This document shows, piece by piece, positions 1-12,509 of a DNA stretch of 64,000 bases (position 1 is the first letter of the stretch; the number at the start of each line of letters is the position of its first letter). The notes under the pieces are model-generated. The model did not search any database. It had not been told where the DNA came from and saw nothing but the letters and a program-made list of their open reading frames with translations. The DNA is from Malurus cyaneus samueli (Eukaryota > Chordata > Aves > Passeriformes > Maluridae): NCBI GenBank assembly GCA_009741485.1, contig CM019237.1, forward strand, positions 49,476,050 to 49,540,049, read 5' to 3'. The translations under genes and the position numbers were made by a program.

Positions 1-3000
1 AACAAATTATTTTCTCCTCCAACAAGATGTTTGCCTGGTCTGCCAAGTTGAGTATCTTTTGTGTCTTCAAGAATTGCAAAAGATTTACAAATAATTTAAA
101 TTTAAACATAAGCAAATTTTGAAACAAAATATCTCATTGAAGGCATAATAAGAAGAGTCTGTCTTGAAGACTTCAAAATAAAATCTGCAATATTGAAAAA
201 AATTCCTAAAATTTCTTAAACTAGTTTCATTTAATCACTTATAATAAGTTAATTTGCTGTACATCTGAAAGATTTTGAGCAGCTGGTGTCACTACAGCTT
301 TGTCTTGTACTATTCTTTCCTTCAATGACTAATTCCAGAGTCCTGGTCAGGAAGGAAGATGTGGTGTCCGCAGAAGTTAATACTTCCTGGATTTCAAACC
401 CTTTATGCTGGGTCCTTTAAGAATAGGCTTCAAGTTTATATCAAGGGAAAACTTTGCTGCATTAACTCCTTCACTGAATAGTTCCAAGTTTTGTGTATTT
501 TCCTGCATTTCTGGTAATTGACTGTGTACTTAATCCTTTAACATTTTTGTCTTGTATCTGGTTACCAATGTTATATTCCAGTAATTTAGTGTATTGCATC
601 CCCTCTGCTGTTTTTAACAATGCTATGGGCTTTAAATGCAAACTTCCAATCAGGTGGTTGTATTTACCAAAAGTATTATCTCTATCAATCCTGTGATAAA
701 AGCCTGTTCTCCCAGTGAGGGGCATTTTTAGGATAGTGAGCTGAATAGATTTGGTTTTATGCAGGCTATTTTAGCTGGACTGGGTTAGCAGGTGTTGACA
801 TTTCATAGCCAAGAAAGCACACGATAGGTGTGTTATATGAAAGGAAAAAGCAGAATCAATCCATTATTTCATTCAGTTCTCTTGTGCTGAGCAAATTTGG
901 ATCAAAGCAAGACCTTTCCCCAAGAGTTCAAGGCACTTGTGTGTGATGATTTAGTTTTAACACATCTCTAATAATCCCTGTGTTCCTGCCTGTCACGTGA
1001 TTTTCATATGATTTCAACTGTATCTATTTTGTATTTAACTGGAATGTTGGAACTGTTAGAAGACTCCATGAGGAAATCAGTGATATATGAAGCTGTGGCT
1101 TTGTAGACCCTTTCTTTATGATGTTAAGGCCTAGAGCTACTGAGGCATTCCTTGACAAATCATTCCATGTCTGCACTAGAACTGTCACTCTGGTGGCTGA
1201 CTGCTCTCCAATGTTCAGATCAAACAAGAAATCTGGAGTTTCACAGGATATTTCCTCTCCATCTTGTTGTGGTGCAAACCCCAGCCAGCAGCCACTCACT
1301 CTCTCCCCACCAGCAGGATCAAGGAGAGAATATGACGGGTAAAAGTGAGAAAGCTCCTGGGTTGGGATAAGGCAGTTTCATAGTGAAAGCAAAAGCCATG
1401 CAAGCAAAGCAAAACAAGGAATTCATTTGCTGCTTGCCATGGTTGGGCAGATGCTCAGCCTTCCCAGATGAGCAGAACAGTGACTTGGGGAGACAAAGGC
1501 CATCACTCCAAACATCCCCCTTCCTCCTTCTTCTCCCCATGTTTTATTTTGAGCATGATGCCAATAAGGTCTGGAACATCCCTTTGGTCACTTGGGGGTC
1601 ACCTGTCTCAGCTGTCTCTTCCCAACCTCCTCTGCATCCCCAGTCTCCTCTGCAGCCTGGCAATGGGAAAAGGAGGAAAGGCCTTGGCTCTGTGCAAACA
1701 CTGCTCATCAATGACACAAACTTCCCTGTGTTATCACCCCTGTGTTTGGCACAAGTACAAAACACAACCCCCTTCCAGCCACTGGGAAGGAAATTAAATG
1801 TACCCCAGCCAAAACAAGCAGAATTTTGAGTGCATCCCCATGCCTTCATCCATGGAGGTTTTTCAACCCTCCAGAATAATGATGTTCATCAGAAAAGGGT
1901 AAACATGGAAAGCTGAAAAGTCCCATATTCAGGTCGCAAGCTGAGCTGTTAAAAGACAGGGATCTCCTGCTTGGTATTTCTTCTTTCATCATGTTTTATG
2001 TGGAGGATCTTTTTTCTAGACTTCAGGAAAGAGTCATTACTGTTACTGGTTACAGAGGCTTGAGGACCTCTGGTGTCCTGGGGCACAGAATGAGAATGTC
2101 GTTAGAATTCTGTGCTCAGATCATTTATCTTTTAGATTGATTCTAAACTACCCATGAAAGCATCACTTTTACACTGTTACTGTGGCCAGCTTCTTGGTTT
2201 TGCTGCATTTGTTCCATGAGGTTTTACTAGCATTGAATAATTCAAAAAGCAATCAGAGGATGTACATGGTACATACCATGGGAAATTCCCATTTCAGATG
2301 AAATCTACAGTGGCATTCCACTGACATTTGAAACACAACTCAGACCTTTCCTAATCTAGCAGAATTGTCTGTTTACCTTATTTATTAGGTTTTAGAAGTT
2401 CTTTCTGAAAATCTTGAGTAGGCTCCTCCCACTTTGTCCCTTAGGCCTTCGTGGTTTGTATTTTTGTGGCTGAAATTAAGGGCTTTGCACTTGGGAGGAA
2501 AAAATACTTTGTCTTTGGAATTCCTTTCAGTGCAGAGTAAACAGTAACTGACTCCACATCTTTTTGCTTCCTACTTGATGGTTTGGCACTTTTGCTCTGC
2601 CTTTTAAATGGCATTTTTGCTTGCTTTCAAAATGTGATGGGATCCAGCAAACAAGGTTCTGGGCAAGAGCTCAGGGAATTTGAATTGTGTTCAGCCACTG
2701 ATTTGCTTATAACTATGTACAAGTAGTGTTCATCAGCTGGTAATTCTAGGTTTTGTATTTTATTTGTCCTTTTTCAATTTAAGCTTTTAGGCCTTTAGAG
2801 ATTCCAAACAGTGTTGCTACAAGAACAATAACAAGCGATTTCTGCCCACAATCTGTTGGTTGTGATGGCTCTAAAATAAAAACTTGTTGCCAAATCAATT
2901 CATTACGCTCAAAAAATGAACTGTGGGCAACCACATAGGATAAAAAAAAACTTCCTCATGACTTTCTAGGATCTCTTTCTTGCTTGCTAGATTTTTAAGC

Positions 3001-3258
3001 AATAAATAAATGCCAATGCCATTTCTCAGATTAAGGATCTCTAAAGGGCTTTCTTGAAAAATAACCTCACGCCATGCTGCTTGTTGTGGAATTACAGATG
3101 AAAAATTTGGGGTGTCTGGAAACTGGAAGCCTGGGTTTCCTCTAGCAAAGAATTACAGTGTAAGATTCAATGAAAGAGATTTAACCTAAAGTCATGTGTT
3201 TATTTGAGTTTTGCTGTCTAGATGGTCACTAACTGGCAAACTGGTTCCAATGTTTCAG
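1..3258 (+). other. VWF: VWF intron (partial at left edge)
   Basis: I could recognise no VWF exon here although the preceding part of module C6 should lie upstream; it is probably before the window. The stretch holds one minus-strand LTR (1265-1820). The rest is AT-rich sequence without a gene. The intron ends in TGTTTCAG at 3251-3258. Confidence 0.7.
1265..1820 (-). mobile_element. Probable solo LTR of an avian endogenous retrovirus, minus strand
   Basis: Read on the minus strand, this block follows the layout of a common avian ERV LTR I recognise. It starts TG at 1820 with a GTTTTGGCTGGGG-like head. It then has a 'gataacacaggga' block, a 'gaccaaagggat' block, a degenerate TATA region (AAAATAAAACA, near 1545-1556), a 'gaattccttgttttgcttt' block near 1410-1430, and a GGGGTTTGCACCACAACA end at 1265. 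TG..CA termini are present. I see no gag, pol or env on either side, so it is probably a solo LTR. The usual polyadenylation hexamer appears mutated and no clear target-site duplication is visible, so it looks old. The overlapping open frames in 1118-1849 are by-products of this element. Family name not assigned. Confidence 0.72.
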
Positions 3259-3369
3259 CACGGGAGGCGCCTCATGGTGGATCAGTGCACGACGTGTGAC
3301 TGCTTCCAGTCAGCACCTCGGAAATACACTCTGAGATGTACAAAACTGAACTGCCAGTCCTGTCCAACG
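3259..3369 (+). CDS. VWF: VWF coding exon: start of the last VWC module (C6)
   Basis: 37 codons in phase 0, preceded by TTTCAG and followed by the donor GTGAGT. The peptide begins HGRRLMVDQCTTCDC and ends NCQSCPT. The CTTCDC motif and the C-x2-C spacing match the start of the C6 module of VWF, where the human protein has a closely similar VMIDVCTTCRC. The upstream polypyrimidine tract is weak, so the exact acceptor rests on homology and on frame. Confidence 0.9.
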
Positions 3370-6276
3370 GTGAGTGTGAGCACTCTGGGGATTCTGCTTG
3401 GGAGTGTTTCTGATGAGAGTTGTGTTTTTCACTGTAACACCAGTTTACATTTGGTACAACTCTGGGGCCTTTGGTCTTTCTTCAGGCTCTTCTGAGAAGT
3501 CTTGGCTCTGTGCTCTTTTCCTGAATTGATTATATGTACCAAATCTGATCTAAATCCTCAGTGTAGCAAAGATAACTTTACATGGTACTCAGGATATTTT
3601 ATTGTTTTTTTTTAGATTACTTACCCATAGGGCAATATGAGGTTTCACAAATCATTTGCAGAAGGAATTGCTGTGTCCTCTTCCCTACAGTATTATCAGT
3701 CCTTCCAGGGACTGGCAGCTCAGCCAGATCTCCATGCTTCAGGCCTTTCCTATGACTCTTCCAAACTGTCTCAAAGCTTGGCTCAATAGCGTTTGTTTGA
3801 TTCCCAGCCCATGTCTTTGGTGATTTGAGCTGACTTTCCCCACCAGTTCTATTTTTTTTTTGAAGCCTTTGCTGCTGCCTTGCTGCCATCACCTGCAAGG
3901 AATGACTTTGGCTGAAGAAGCCAGAGTGATATAGCTCCCATTTTCACTCCACTGACTGACAGCGTGAGCGGAGTGCCTGGTGAGCTCTCTTCAATGTGTA
4001 GTTTCCCCTCTTATCACCAATACCTTGAGTAGAAGGAGACCTGAGCGAGTAGCAGAGGCTGGTTTAATTTCCCCGTGTCCAAAGAGCACAGATCAGCAGC
4101 TAAGTTTCACAGAAAAAAAGCTTAAATGTCTCTTCCTTATCTTTATCCTTTCCCTGGATAATGGATGGAGCCCAGTAAGCCCAACCAAACTCAGGACTGG
4201 TACAAGGAGTGGCCATGGCACCCAAAATCCGCACCGCTGACATGATCATGTGGGATTCCTGCCTGATGTCCGGGGGAGGCATACATTGATAGGGTCCCTG
4301 GAAAAAAGAGGGTCAGAGTTTTGGGTGGCCCGATTCTTCCATCCTGAAGTAGAACTGGAAAAGACTGTAAACGCAGTTAAGTTTCTGTGGAGAGTAATCT
4401 CCACCAATAAAAAAAAATAGAGCAAGATTGGCTCAAATGATTTCTGCAACTCTTTTTCTTGAAGAATTGTCAACAGCGTCAGTGGCCTGTTGTGACTAGA
4501 AAAATGATGTTGTGACTTCCAAATGATGTCCAGGGACAGGTCAGTGGTTAGGACAACCTGAGGCCAGCCATTTTCATGTGAAGAATGCAGCTTAGGTAAT
4601 TAACAAGTGTTCCATTTGTCCACTGGGCCATCAAACTTTACCTCTTTTGTTTGCTGGTGTGGATATAGCCTGTGACAAAAAGGACAATCTGGAATACTTT
4701 TTCTGGTTCTAGACCCTAATATCACCCCTCTTGTAAGATCTGACTATAAACATAGGCTTCTCAAGGAAAAATAAATGGCCAGGATCAATGCTGAGCATCT
4801 TTCTCAGTTCCACAGAATAGAACCTGACAGATCCATGAAAAAGATACACCAGTTTGAATTTGTGGCCAGAGATGTGTGCATATGTATGTTCCCACACAAA
4901 AACACACCAACATCCATTCTTGCTGTTCAGTGTAAGAAGCCATCTGTAGAAATTAAACACAGATGAATCAATATAACGCATGAAAAAAAATATGGGGAAA
5001 CATTCTTCTTCTGCTTCTTTCACCACCCACACAATTCCCAAACAGCTCCTTTTCCCCACCTGACCCAAAAGTACAGACTAAACAGAAAATCCTGAAGAAA
5101 GGGCCATTTCCATTTGGGCTTATTAAGGACTATGAACTTGTGTTTGGGAGATGTGCAGCTACCTGAGGGATGTTGCAGGTCTAGGAATATGTATCCCTTC
5201 TGAGACATTGTAATGAATTTGTTGAGCGTGATGGGGATGGGGGTGGGAAATAAAATAAGAGTGTCTTCATCCCCCTAAGGCCAGGGGGATTCACACACTT
5301 CACAGGATCTTTCCTGTCTCAGAGCCTTTGACTTCATGGTATACCCAGATTAAAAGCAATTCCTTGCTAATGAATAAATGTTGAGAGTACAAATGGGTTA
5401 ATAGTACAAATTCTCTCAGGAGCACCTGCTTTCTCCTGGATGCCGAAGTTGTGAAAGTAAAAGCAGTGGTAGTTGAAGTGTGGCCATCTGCAGCATATTT
5501 TGCTCAGGAGGGTCATTTTTTGGTTCATTTTATGACCTGCTTTAGGTGCTTTTATTTTTGCTAGTATGGCAAGTTCACCTAAATAACAATGAACTACATT
5601 TTCTCCAGTGATTTAACCATAACCCACCTCCCCGAATTCTCTTTCTATAAAAGACATATGGATAACATGCATGCCTTCAGTCAACCAGAAAATGTTTGTT
5701 TTCTTAAAAATGTTCAGCTCGTCATAAGCAGCTGTTGGTTATCTGGTGTAGCTGGAGACATTATTGTGGGACACTTCATGTGTTAGTTAAGTTTCTTTGT
5801 TTGATTTGTTTTTTTCCTTTCCATTATCTACTCTATACATTCCTCTCCATCGTTCTCCCTTGCTCTTTTTCCTGCCACTGTTTTTCCCTTTAGTTTTGTT
5901 TGTGGGCCTCCATTATTCCCTTTTTCTTTTATTCCCTCCTTTTCTCTTTTATTATATCATGCCTTCTCTGATGCTCTTGTACTCTCTTGTATTATCAAGC
6001 CAATTTTTTTTTCCATACTCCAAGTTTTCCATCTTAGCTTTCTTCTCCCCTTTCCGTGCCCACTGCTTAATGGGTATCTTGCCCTTTTCTCACTAGTTTA
6101 AGAACTTCCAACTACTTATCCATTTTGCACTGTGTAGAGTTCATTTGCTTTACTGAGTAGCATTTTGCTGTCTATCCTTTTGTGCACTTCTTAAAAAAAC
6201 TCAAAAAACTTCTTAAAATATATAGAACGCATGCTTAAAATAAAATAAACTCAGAAAAATGTCCTTTACCTTCTAG
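3370..6276 (+). other. VWF: VWF intron
   Basis: 2.9 kb without a recognisable gene. Open frames here are short and lack exon-like boundaries. About 5797-6090 is strongly pyrimidine-rich on the + strand, well upstream of the acceptor TTCTAG (6271-6276). Confidence 0.85.
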
Positions 6277-6375
6277 AATTACAGAAGGCAGGAAATCTCT
6301 GGGTCTTGCTGTGGAAAATGTGTGCCAACTTCATGTAGCATTAGGCTGAGAGATGGAAGGGTTCAATATCTTCAG
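6277..6375 (+). CDS. VWF: VWF coding exon: middle of module C6
   Basis: 33 codons in phase 0 between TTCTAG and GTAAGT. The peptide NYRRQEISGSCCGKCVPTSC followed by SIRLRDGRVQYLQ matches the VWC consensus end (CCGxCxPxxC). Spacing from the previous exon's CPT to GSCC is the same as in human VWF. It was not visible as a stand-alone open frame because it is short. Confidence 0.93.
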
Positions 6376-6701
6376 GTAAGTTTTAAGCCCTCTTTTATTT
6401 ATTTATGAGTAAACGTAAATGTATCATTGACTTGAACCCAGGAAAGTGCATTTTTCTTCCTTTTTGATTAGGTGCCATGGTACTGTGTGTGCTTTTTGTA
6501 TCTCAGAATCAAGGGAGCTAATTTGTTTGGAAATGAAAAAATAGGACCCTTCATACCAAAGTGCAAAGTTCTAGGGGGGCATTCTAGATTCAGGAGTGTT
6601 ATCAAGGAACTTATACTGGAATATGAACTCAAACACGTACTTAGAGGAAAATAAAACCCTCATTTTTAGGTTGAAAATGTGAATTTTGAAAATCTTCTCT
6701 A

Positions 6702-6835
6702 GCATGGAATTGTAGAATGGATTGGATTGGAAAGGACCTTAAGGGTTGTTTTATCCCAACACCCTGCCCTGGGCAGGGACATCTTCCACTATCCCAGGTT
6801 GCTCTGAGCCCCATCCAACCTGGCCTTCATGCATG
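6702..6835 (-). mobile_element. CR1 LINE 3' fragment, minus strand
   Basis: The block begins with ATTGTAGAATGG, then GGAAAGGACCTTAAGG and GGGCAGGGACATCTTCCACT. It ends near CCCCATCCAACCTGGCCTT. This is the reverse complement of the conserved 3' end of avian CR1. It is 5'-truncated, as is typical for this family. Confidence 0.85.
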
Positions 6836-6954
6836 ATATATTCTTAAACAGGAATTGATATTTCTCTGGTTAAAAGCCATCATCTGTCACAAGAGACAAC
6901 ATCTAAAATTTTCTTTTATTTCATTCTGGCGAGAAGTTTTAGATGGGGAGAGTA

Positions 6955-7261
6955 TGGGAAGAGGTGTGAAGCTGGGGAAGGGTCTGGAGCACCAGGAGGG
7001 GTTGGGGGGGCTCAGCCTGGAGAAAAGGAGGCTCAGAGGGGAGATTTGGAATGGATATTAAAATTCTTCTTCACTGGAAGGATTATCCAGCTTTGGCACA
7101 GACTGCCCAGGGCAGTGGTAGAGTCATCAGCCCTGAAGGGATTTAAACCATGTGTGGATGTGGCTCTTGGGGACGTGGTTTAGTGTTGGCCTTGGTTAGC
7201 AGTAGGAGGTTAATGGCTGGACTTGTTCTTAAGGGTTTATCCCAACCTAAATGATTCTGTG
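6955..7261 (+). mobile_element. CR1 LINE 3' fragment, plus strand
   Basis: Contains GGGTCTGGAGCACCAGGAGG, GGGCTCAGCCTGGAGAAAAG and GACTGCCCAGGGCAGTGG, and ends ATCCCAACCTAAATGATTCTGTG. These are diagnostic of a CR1 3' segment. Orientation is opposite to the fragment 120 bp upstream, so these are two insertions or an inverted pair. Confidence 0.88.
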
Positions 7262-7658
7262 TGAGGATGTGAGTGTGGTTTTTAATACATATTTTTAAAG
7301 AAGCTCCAAACTCACCCAGAAGGTAAATAATTGTATATATGTCTCTTTAAAAGACAAATCATAGACCACATCCCCAAGTCTCTTACCTAGAAAAGCTTTT
7401 CCAAAGTGAATGGAAATTTCTTCCCTGTTAAGAGATGAAAATGGTCAGGTTTTGGCAGTCTGGGCAGAGCTATAATTAATATGGCCATGGAATTAAACAG
7501 AAGAGGATAACTTTGTTGATAAACAATGCTGTTTACTAAAGATTTCCACGTTTTATAAATGTCACCACCATCGTGCATTAATTGAGACATAAGCAAAGGA
7601 ATATCCGAAAACTTCCTGTTGTTTCAGTGTAAAGCTAACAGCCCTTCAATCTTTCCAG

Positions 7659-7787
7659 GCAAATGCATCCCTTCAGGATGGCTGTGACAGTCACTCCTGT
7701 AGAGTAAATGAGAGAGGGGAGTTTATCTGGGAAAGGAGAATCACTGGCTGCCCTCCCTTTGATGCCAGAAGATGCTTGGCTGAAGGA
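7659..7787 (+). CDS. VWF: VWF coding exon: C6 to cystine-knot linker
   Basis: 43 codons in phase 0 between CTTTCCAG and GTAAGT. The peptide includes LQDGCDSHSCRVNERGEFIW and ITGCPPFDARRCLAEG. This is the most diagnostic VWF segment in the window: the order LQDGCD, then C-x-VNERGE, then W, then GCPPFD, then C-LAEG is a VWF hallmark that mucins do not share in this form. A human Phe after the HxC region is Ser here. Confidence 0.96.
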
Positions 7788-9316
7788 GTAAGTAGTGAAA
7801 GAGGTCCTGTTTCCAGGTTTCTTTATGGACTCTGTCATGTTTATGGCACTTTCTGTGTGAAGGGGTGGGAAACCCCAGCCCTCTCCAAGCACCTTGGCTA
7901 GACTGAATTTGAAGTTCCTTTGAAATTCAGAAAGATGTGAGTTTTCTCTGTTTATATGCTGGCTTTATATGGGACTGTACTGGCTGCCAACCATAATTCT
8001 ACTATGAAGTTGAATATTTGAGGTATCAAACATTTGAATGTGGTGCTTCTAACAATACTTTCAGTTTGGGATCCAGAGCAAAACTGTGTGGACAATGACA
8101 CAAACTGAGAAATACACATATGAAATGCTAAGACATATTTTCTTTGCCTTTATGTGAGGTTGGGGAAAGAAATTTTCACAATGCTGTAGAAAGATCAAAC
8201 TTCACAATACTGTAGAAAGATCAATCCACAGTTGTTTAGCAGGATAGAAACCCTGCACAAAGTATACACCCTTCTTTCTTGTGGTTTGAGGTTTCTTAGA
8301 CACTGAGGAGCAGAGTGAGGTGGGAGTGGAGCACATGGGGTCCTCCTTTTGCTCATCTGTCAGGTGTTTATACCCACCTGTTCCCATCTTCTTGGGCATG
8401 ATAGGACGCAGGAAAAATAAAGCTCCTACAGGGCATTTCTCACTTTGTGAAATTTTAATACACAGTTTTCTTATGTAAACAAAAATTTAGAAAAAAATGC
8501 TACATTGTATTCCAGGGTTGGATTTATTATCATAATCAAATAATCTTCATGGACAATCAGAAAAAAATTGTTTACTCTTTAACCACAATTTCTCAAGCTG
8601 CATTTATTCTTCTCCTATCTCCCTAAACAGGGCTATTTCAGCTATAAAATTAGTGTTTTTTATCTAGTTGCAGTCCAAAATTTTAGGGTTTTTAATTAAA
8701 AAAGCCTCTAAACTTTTTCATGTAAACTCAGGGGTTTAGTGCAACAATGGCATCACCCAATGGCAGTGTAAATATTTCTCCATTTCTCCTTTCACTATGG
8801 CTTTTCAATAATTTGCACCATACATATATTTCCGCAAATTATATTCTGGATGATAGCAATGAAACAAGAAGCAAAGTTTTTTTGGTGTTAAAACTGACTG
8901 ATGTGATGTTTTTTTAAACAGATATGAGACTTGGATGCTACTAATTTTATCCTTCTGGTATCCAGGAATTTATTTGCTTTTAATGTCTTAATTTTAGAAA
9001 GCTCATAATAGAAGATGAGAGCAATATTTTCAGGTGTAGAACTTGCTAATAAGTCAATTATTTCCAATTAGCTACCAGCAAATAGAATCACAAGTTCAAA
9101 ATCTTAAAATGAATAAAGAGAAGATTGCAAATGTAGATTGGCAATTTTGCACAATGTAGAAATTCAGGTGGGGTGTTTTTTGTTGTTGATTTTTTCTTTT
9201 TTTTTTGTTTGTTTTTTTCCTTGCCTTGTACCCTGCTTTACAAATCTTCTTCCAGCAGGATCAAAGTCTATCACTTGTGCCAAAATTTGGGCTTTCTTTT
9301 TTTTTTATCATTTTAG
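7788..9316 (+). other. VWF: VWF intron
   Basis: 1.5 kb without a gene. It has a 26-bp tandem duplication at 8175-8226 and T-rich tracts around 9176-9222 and 9296-9314. The latter serves as the polypyrimidine tract of the next exon. Confidence 0.87.
8175..8226 (+). repeat. 26-bp tandem duplication
   Basis: Two adjacent copies of a 26-bp unit starting TTCACAATRCTGTAGAAAGA, differing at two positions by eye. Probably a recent local duplication in the intron. Confidence 0.9.
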
Positions 9317-9356
9317 GGCAGAATTGCAAAAATTGGCAACACTTGCTGTGACACAT
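9317..9356 (+). CDS. VWF: VWF coding exon: 40-nt mini-exon before the cystine knot
   Basis: 13 codons plus one base (ends in phase 1) between ATTTTAG and GTAAGT. The peptide GRIAKIGNTCCDT continues LAEG from the previous exon, and its final base joins the next exon to make the Cys of CCDTC. Human VWF has a matching IPGTCCDTC segment here. The exon is too short to be found by frame length; it was placed by homology and by exact phase fit. Confidence 0.93.
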
Positions 9357-12300
9357 GTAAGTAAATAGTCCAGAAATCTTGTATGGAAATTGCAGAGTGT
9401 GTAAGTACCTACATTTTCCATAATACGCAGTTTAATGAAATAGAGCTTAGTGGTGGTTATAATAAACCATCAAAGAAGCCCACCCTCTGATTGGGATGCT
9501 GCTGTCATTTTTTGTCATCTAGAACACATGTTTTGACAGTATTTCCGAGTGCTTAGAAAGAAATAGATACTCTCCACATTTTATGCAGATGTTAATTATG
9601 AATGTTTTATTTTATTGTTCATCTGGTGATAACAGGAACAGTCCTGCACAGACAGCTTGACAAGTCACATAACCTGATACGACTGAATATGTGAGGAAAA
9701 CAGTTCATGAATAATCAATCAACTTATTTATTGCCAAACCCCAGTGGCAATAATGTTTTTGATAATAAAATAACCAAAAAATGCTAGGGGAGATGCATTC
9801 CTGTGGAACAGTCTGACTGCTTCTTAAATTTGTTAATATAAGGGTCAGTCCTGCAGCTCCTAATTTCATGCATTGTGTGGATAATCCAAATGCCAGTCAG
9901 GCTGTGAGCGTAGGAAGGGTTTTCTTACATAAGGAAGGTTTGCAGGGTTGGGTTCTCAGTTCTAAAATCAATCTCTGATGCTTTTGTGAGCTGATAACCT
10001 CTCAGTTTTCTCCTCTGTAAGCAAAATATTAATAATACTATATCTTATTTAAAGTTAAAAATAGATAACAAAGAACTGAAATTCTGCTTTAAGGTCAGAA
10101 TATCAACATCTTGTCTGTGCTGAGTTATGCCTTTTAATTTTCTAATTTTTGTTATGCATGTGCTAGTAAATAAAAGATGGCTAGCACAGCAGCCCATCAT
10201 CACACTGGCACAGGAGCTGCTGCAATAATACCCCTGATGAAGGATGGTAACTCCTACAGAGTTTGCAGCCTTTGCCTGTCAGTATAATCACTGAGCTCTG
10301 GCTTGAGAAATGGAAGTCTGAAAGCTATTGAGAGACTGTCATCAAATGGATCAAGCAGGTAATTTGCTTAAGAGAGCTTTATTCTACCAGGCTGCAAGTA
10401 AGGAATACTCAAAATTATTTATTAACAAAACTAGATTTTGAGATGTAAAAAGCAGGGTGGTAGGCAGGCTCTACTAATTGCAAGTGCCAATCACTTGAGC
10501 AGAAACTAGTTCCAAATTAGCACAGATCAATGTATAGAATAATTTAACAGTTACAGTCATTTAAAAGTGATACATCAATTTGCTTTTGCTGCTGCAAGAA
10601 AGTAAGTGAAGTATTACATGCCTAAGTACTCCCATGTTTTATGTACCTTCAAATCCTTACTCTCATTGATTTTACCTGGATATAGCTCAGTTTCTCATGG
10701 ATAAAGATGAGATTATCTTCCAAGGTCTGGACAGAGTCTGTCTTTCAAATGTCTCAGTGCCATGAAGAACTGGGCAAAGAACTTGCTGCCTCAAGCCCAG
10801 GGTTAAGGCCTTTGGCTCAGTAGAGTCCTGCCTGTCTTTGGGCAAAGGTTGGTTCAGGAATCAGTTTCCCTTTCTATTTTATGCCTTCACAAATGGAGTT
10901 TTTTTAGTGTGTCTGAGAGCTTTTAAGTTTGTAGGAGCACATAAGTGAGCAGGTGTCATTTTCTCATTAGATTTTTGTGGTATTAGCCACTTCATAATTG
11001 GGAAAGGTTATTCCATATTTTCCAACTGAACAAAGAAGTTGCATCTCTGCTTATCACCTCTTTCCTCTGTTGATCTCAATCTGATGCGTCTTGTTAAGTT
11101 ACAAGCAGAGGAGGCACAGTCTACAAAAAAAGTAAATAACAGAGGTAAGGTAACTAGAGAACAAGTTGATAAGTGAGGATCAAAAAGGGGATGAAGCTTT
11201 GCTGAGGCTGAAGATAATTATTTCATTTGTGCTTTTCAATTGTGTGGACACAACTGTCCTTTCAGGTGGGTAACTTTTATAAATGATTGGTGAAATCATT
11301 TAAAAAGAAAGGGCATTTCCGGCTCTGGAGCCAGAAACAAGAAAGCTGTGTTTGCTGGTAGGAAGATGGACACCCTTCTTTCCCCTTTGTGTGTGTACCT
11401 AGTTGTGCAGTTGCCCTGCTGAATTCCTTCAACTGCCTCAAATGCTGTTGAGTAGTGCCTAAAAATTGGTCCAGCATTCTGTTAAATACAGAAATTCCAC
11501 TGGTTAGTTAGGAATGATACAAGGAGGAGCCTGTGTTTTCACAGAGACATAGCACTGTAGTAACACTGCACAGAGCTGCTGTTGTCTGGGAACAAAATAC
11601 CCATTTGAGAAAGCATTGGCTTCTTCACAAGTCTTCAGATGCAGACCAAAATATGCAAAAGTTTAGGAGAAAATAGTCTGGATTAGTCTATATTTGAGCA
11701 TATTAATGATGAGGTTCCTTTTGAAAGTGAGGGAGCAGAGTCCCTTTTGGTCACCAGAGTTAGTAGATGATAGCAATCCATCCTCAAAGGATTATTTCAC
11801 AAAGAGGGATCAGCCATTTCCCTGAGCTTGCACCTTCCAGGCAGAACAAATCCATACCTACTGCCTCTTTTGTGGATTTCTGATGCGATGGAAAACCACC
11901 AACAAACAGGGAGAATTTACCTAACTCTGAGCAAGAAGTATTAGAAAATGGCTTTAAGGAGTCCAGAAGGCAGTGATTCACCTCTGCATGTGAGGTGATC
12001 TGGAGAGCTGCTCCCACCTTGAACTGTCTCACCTTGAAAGGCATCATCCCAAAACAATGGGGTCTCTGTCCTGTGCCAGCCCCAGAGATAGCCAGGTCAG
12101 GGTTTGTCTGGTCAGGGGGTTGGGTTCTCATCGGTGTCTTCTTTTTTCTGCTTTTCCTACTTTGCCATTGAACTGTCCATATAAGGAGAGTTTTCTAAGA
12201 CAGAAGCCACCAGGGAGGAGGTTGGTGTTAGATGGCCAAGGTGACTTTAAAACAAAGCAGTCAATTGAAAAGAAACATGAGGGAAATCCTCCTCTCTAGT

Positions 12301-12509
12301 GTAATTTTAGGGCTGTATTGTGAAATAGTCACACAGCTCTCCATTAATTACTCTAAGGAGACATGCCCAACTAGGGATCTTACCAGGAATAACATGTAAG
12401 TAACAGGAATTCCAGGAGTAAAGGGAAGCAAGTTATAAAAAGCAATTGTCAGCAGTGTCAAACACTTTTTCTTTCCTTTTTTTTTTTTTTTTTTTTTTTT
12501 ACTTGGTAG
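9357..12509 (+). other. VWF: VWF intron
   Basis: 3.2 kb without a recognisable gene or element. It ends in a 24-T homopolymer (12477-12500) followed by ACTTGGTAG. Confidence 0.85.
12477..12500 (+). repeat. 24-nt poly-T at a VWF 3' splice site
   Basis: An uninterrupted T run directly before ACTTGGTAG. It forms the polypyrimidine tract of the exon at 12510. Length may vary between individuals or be miscounted in the assembly. Confidence 0.95.

Larger units (their letters stand above)
6376..7658 (+). other. VWF: VWF intron with two CR1 fragments
   Basis: 1.3 kb intron holding a minus-strand CR1 tail (about 6702-6835) and a plus-strand CR1 tail (about 6955-7261). The acceptor is CTTTCCAG at 7651-7658. 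Confidence 0.88.

Noticed and set aside
1383..1829. 148-codon + strand open frame
   Set aside because: It lies almost entirely within the minus-strand ERV LTR and has no protein similarity I recognise.
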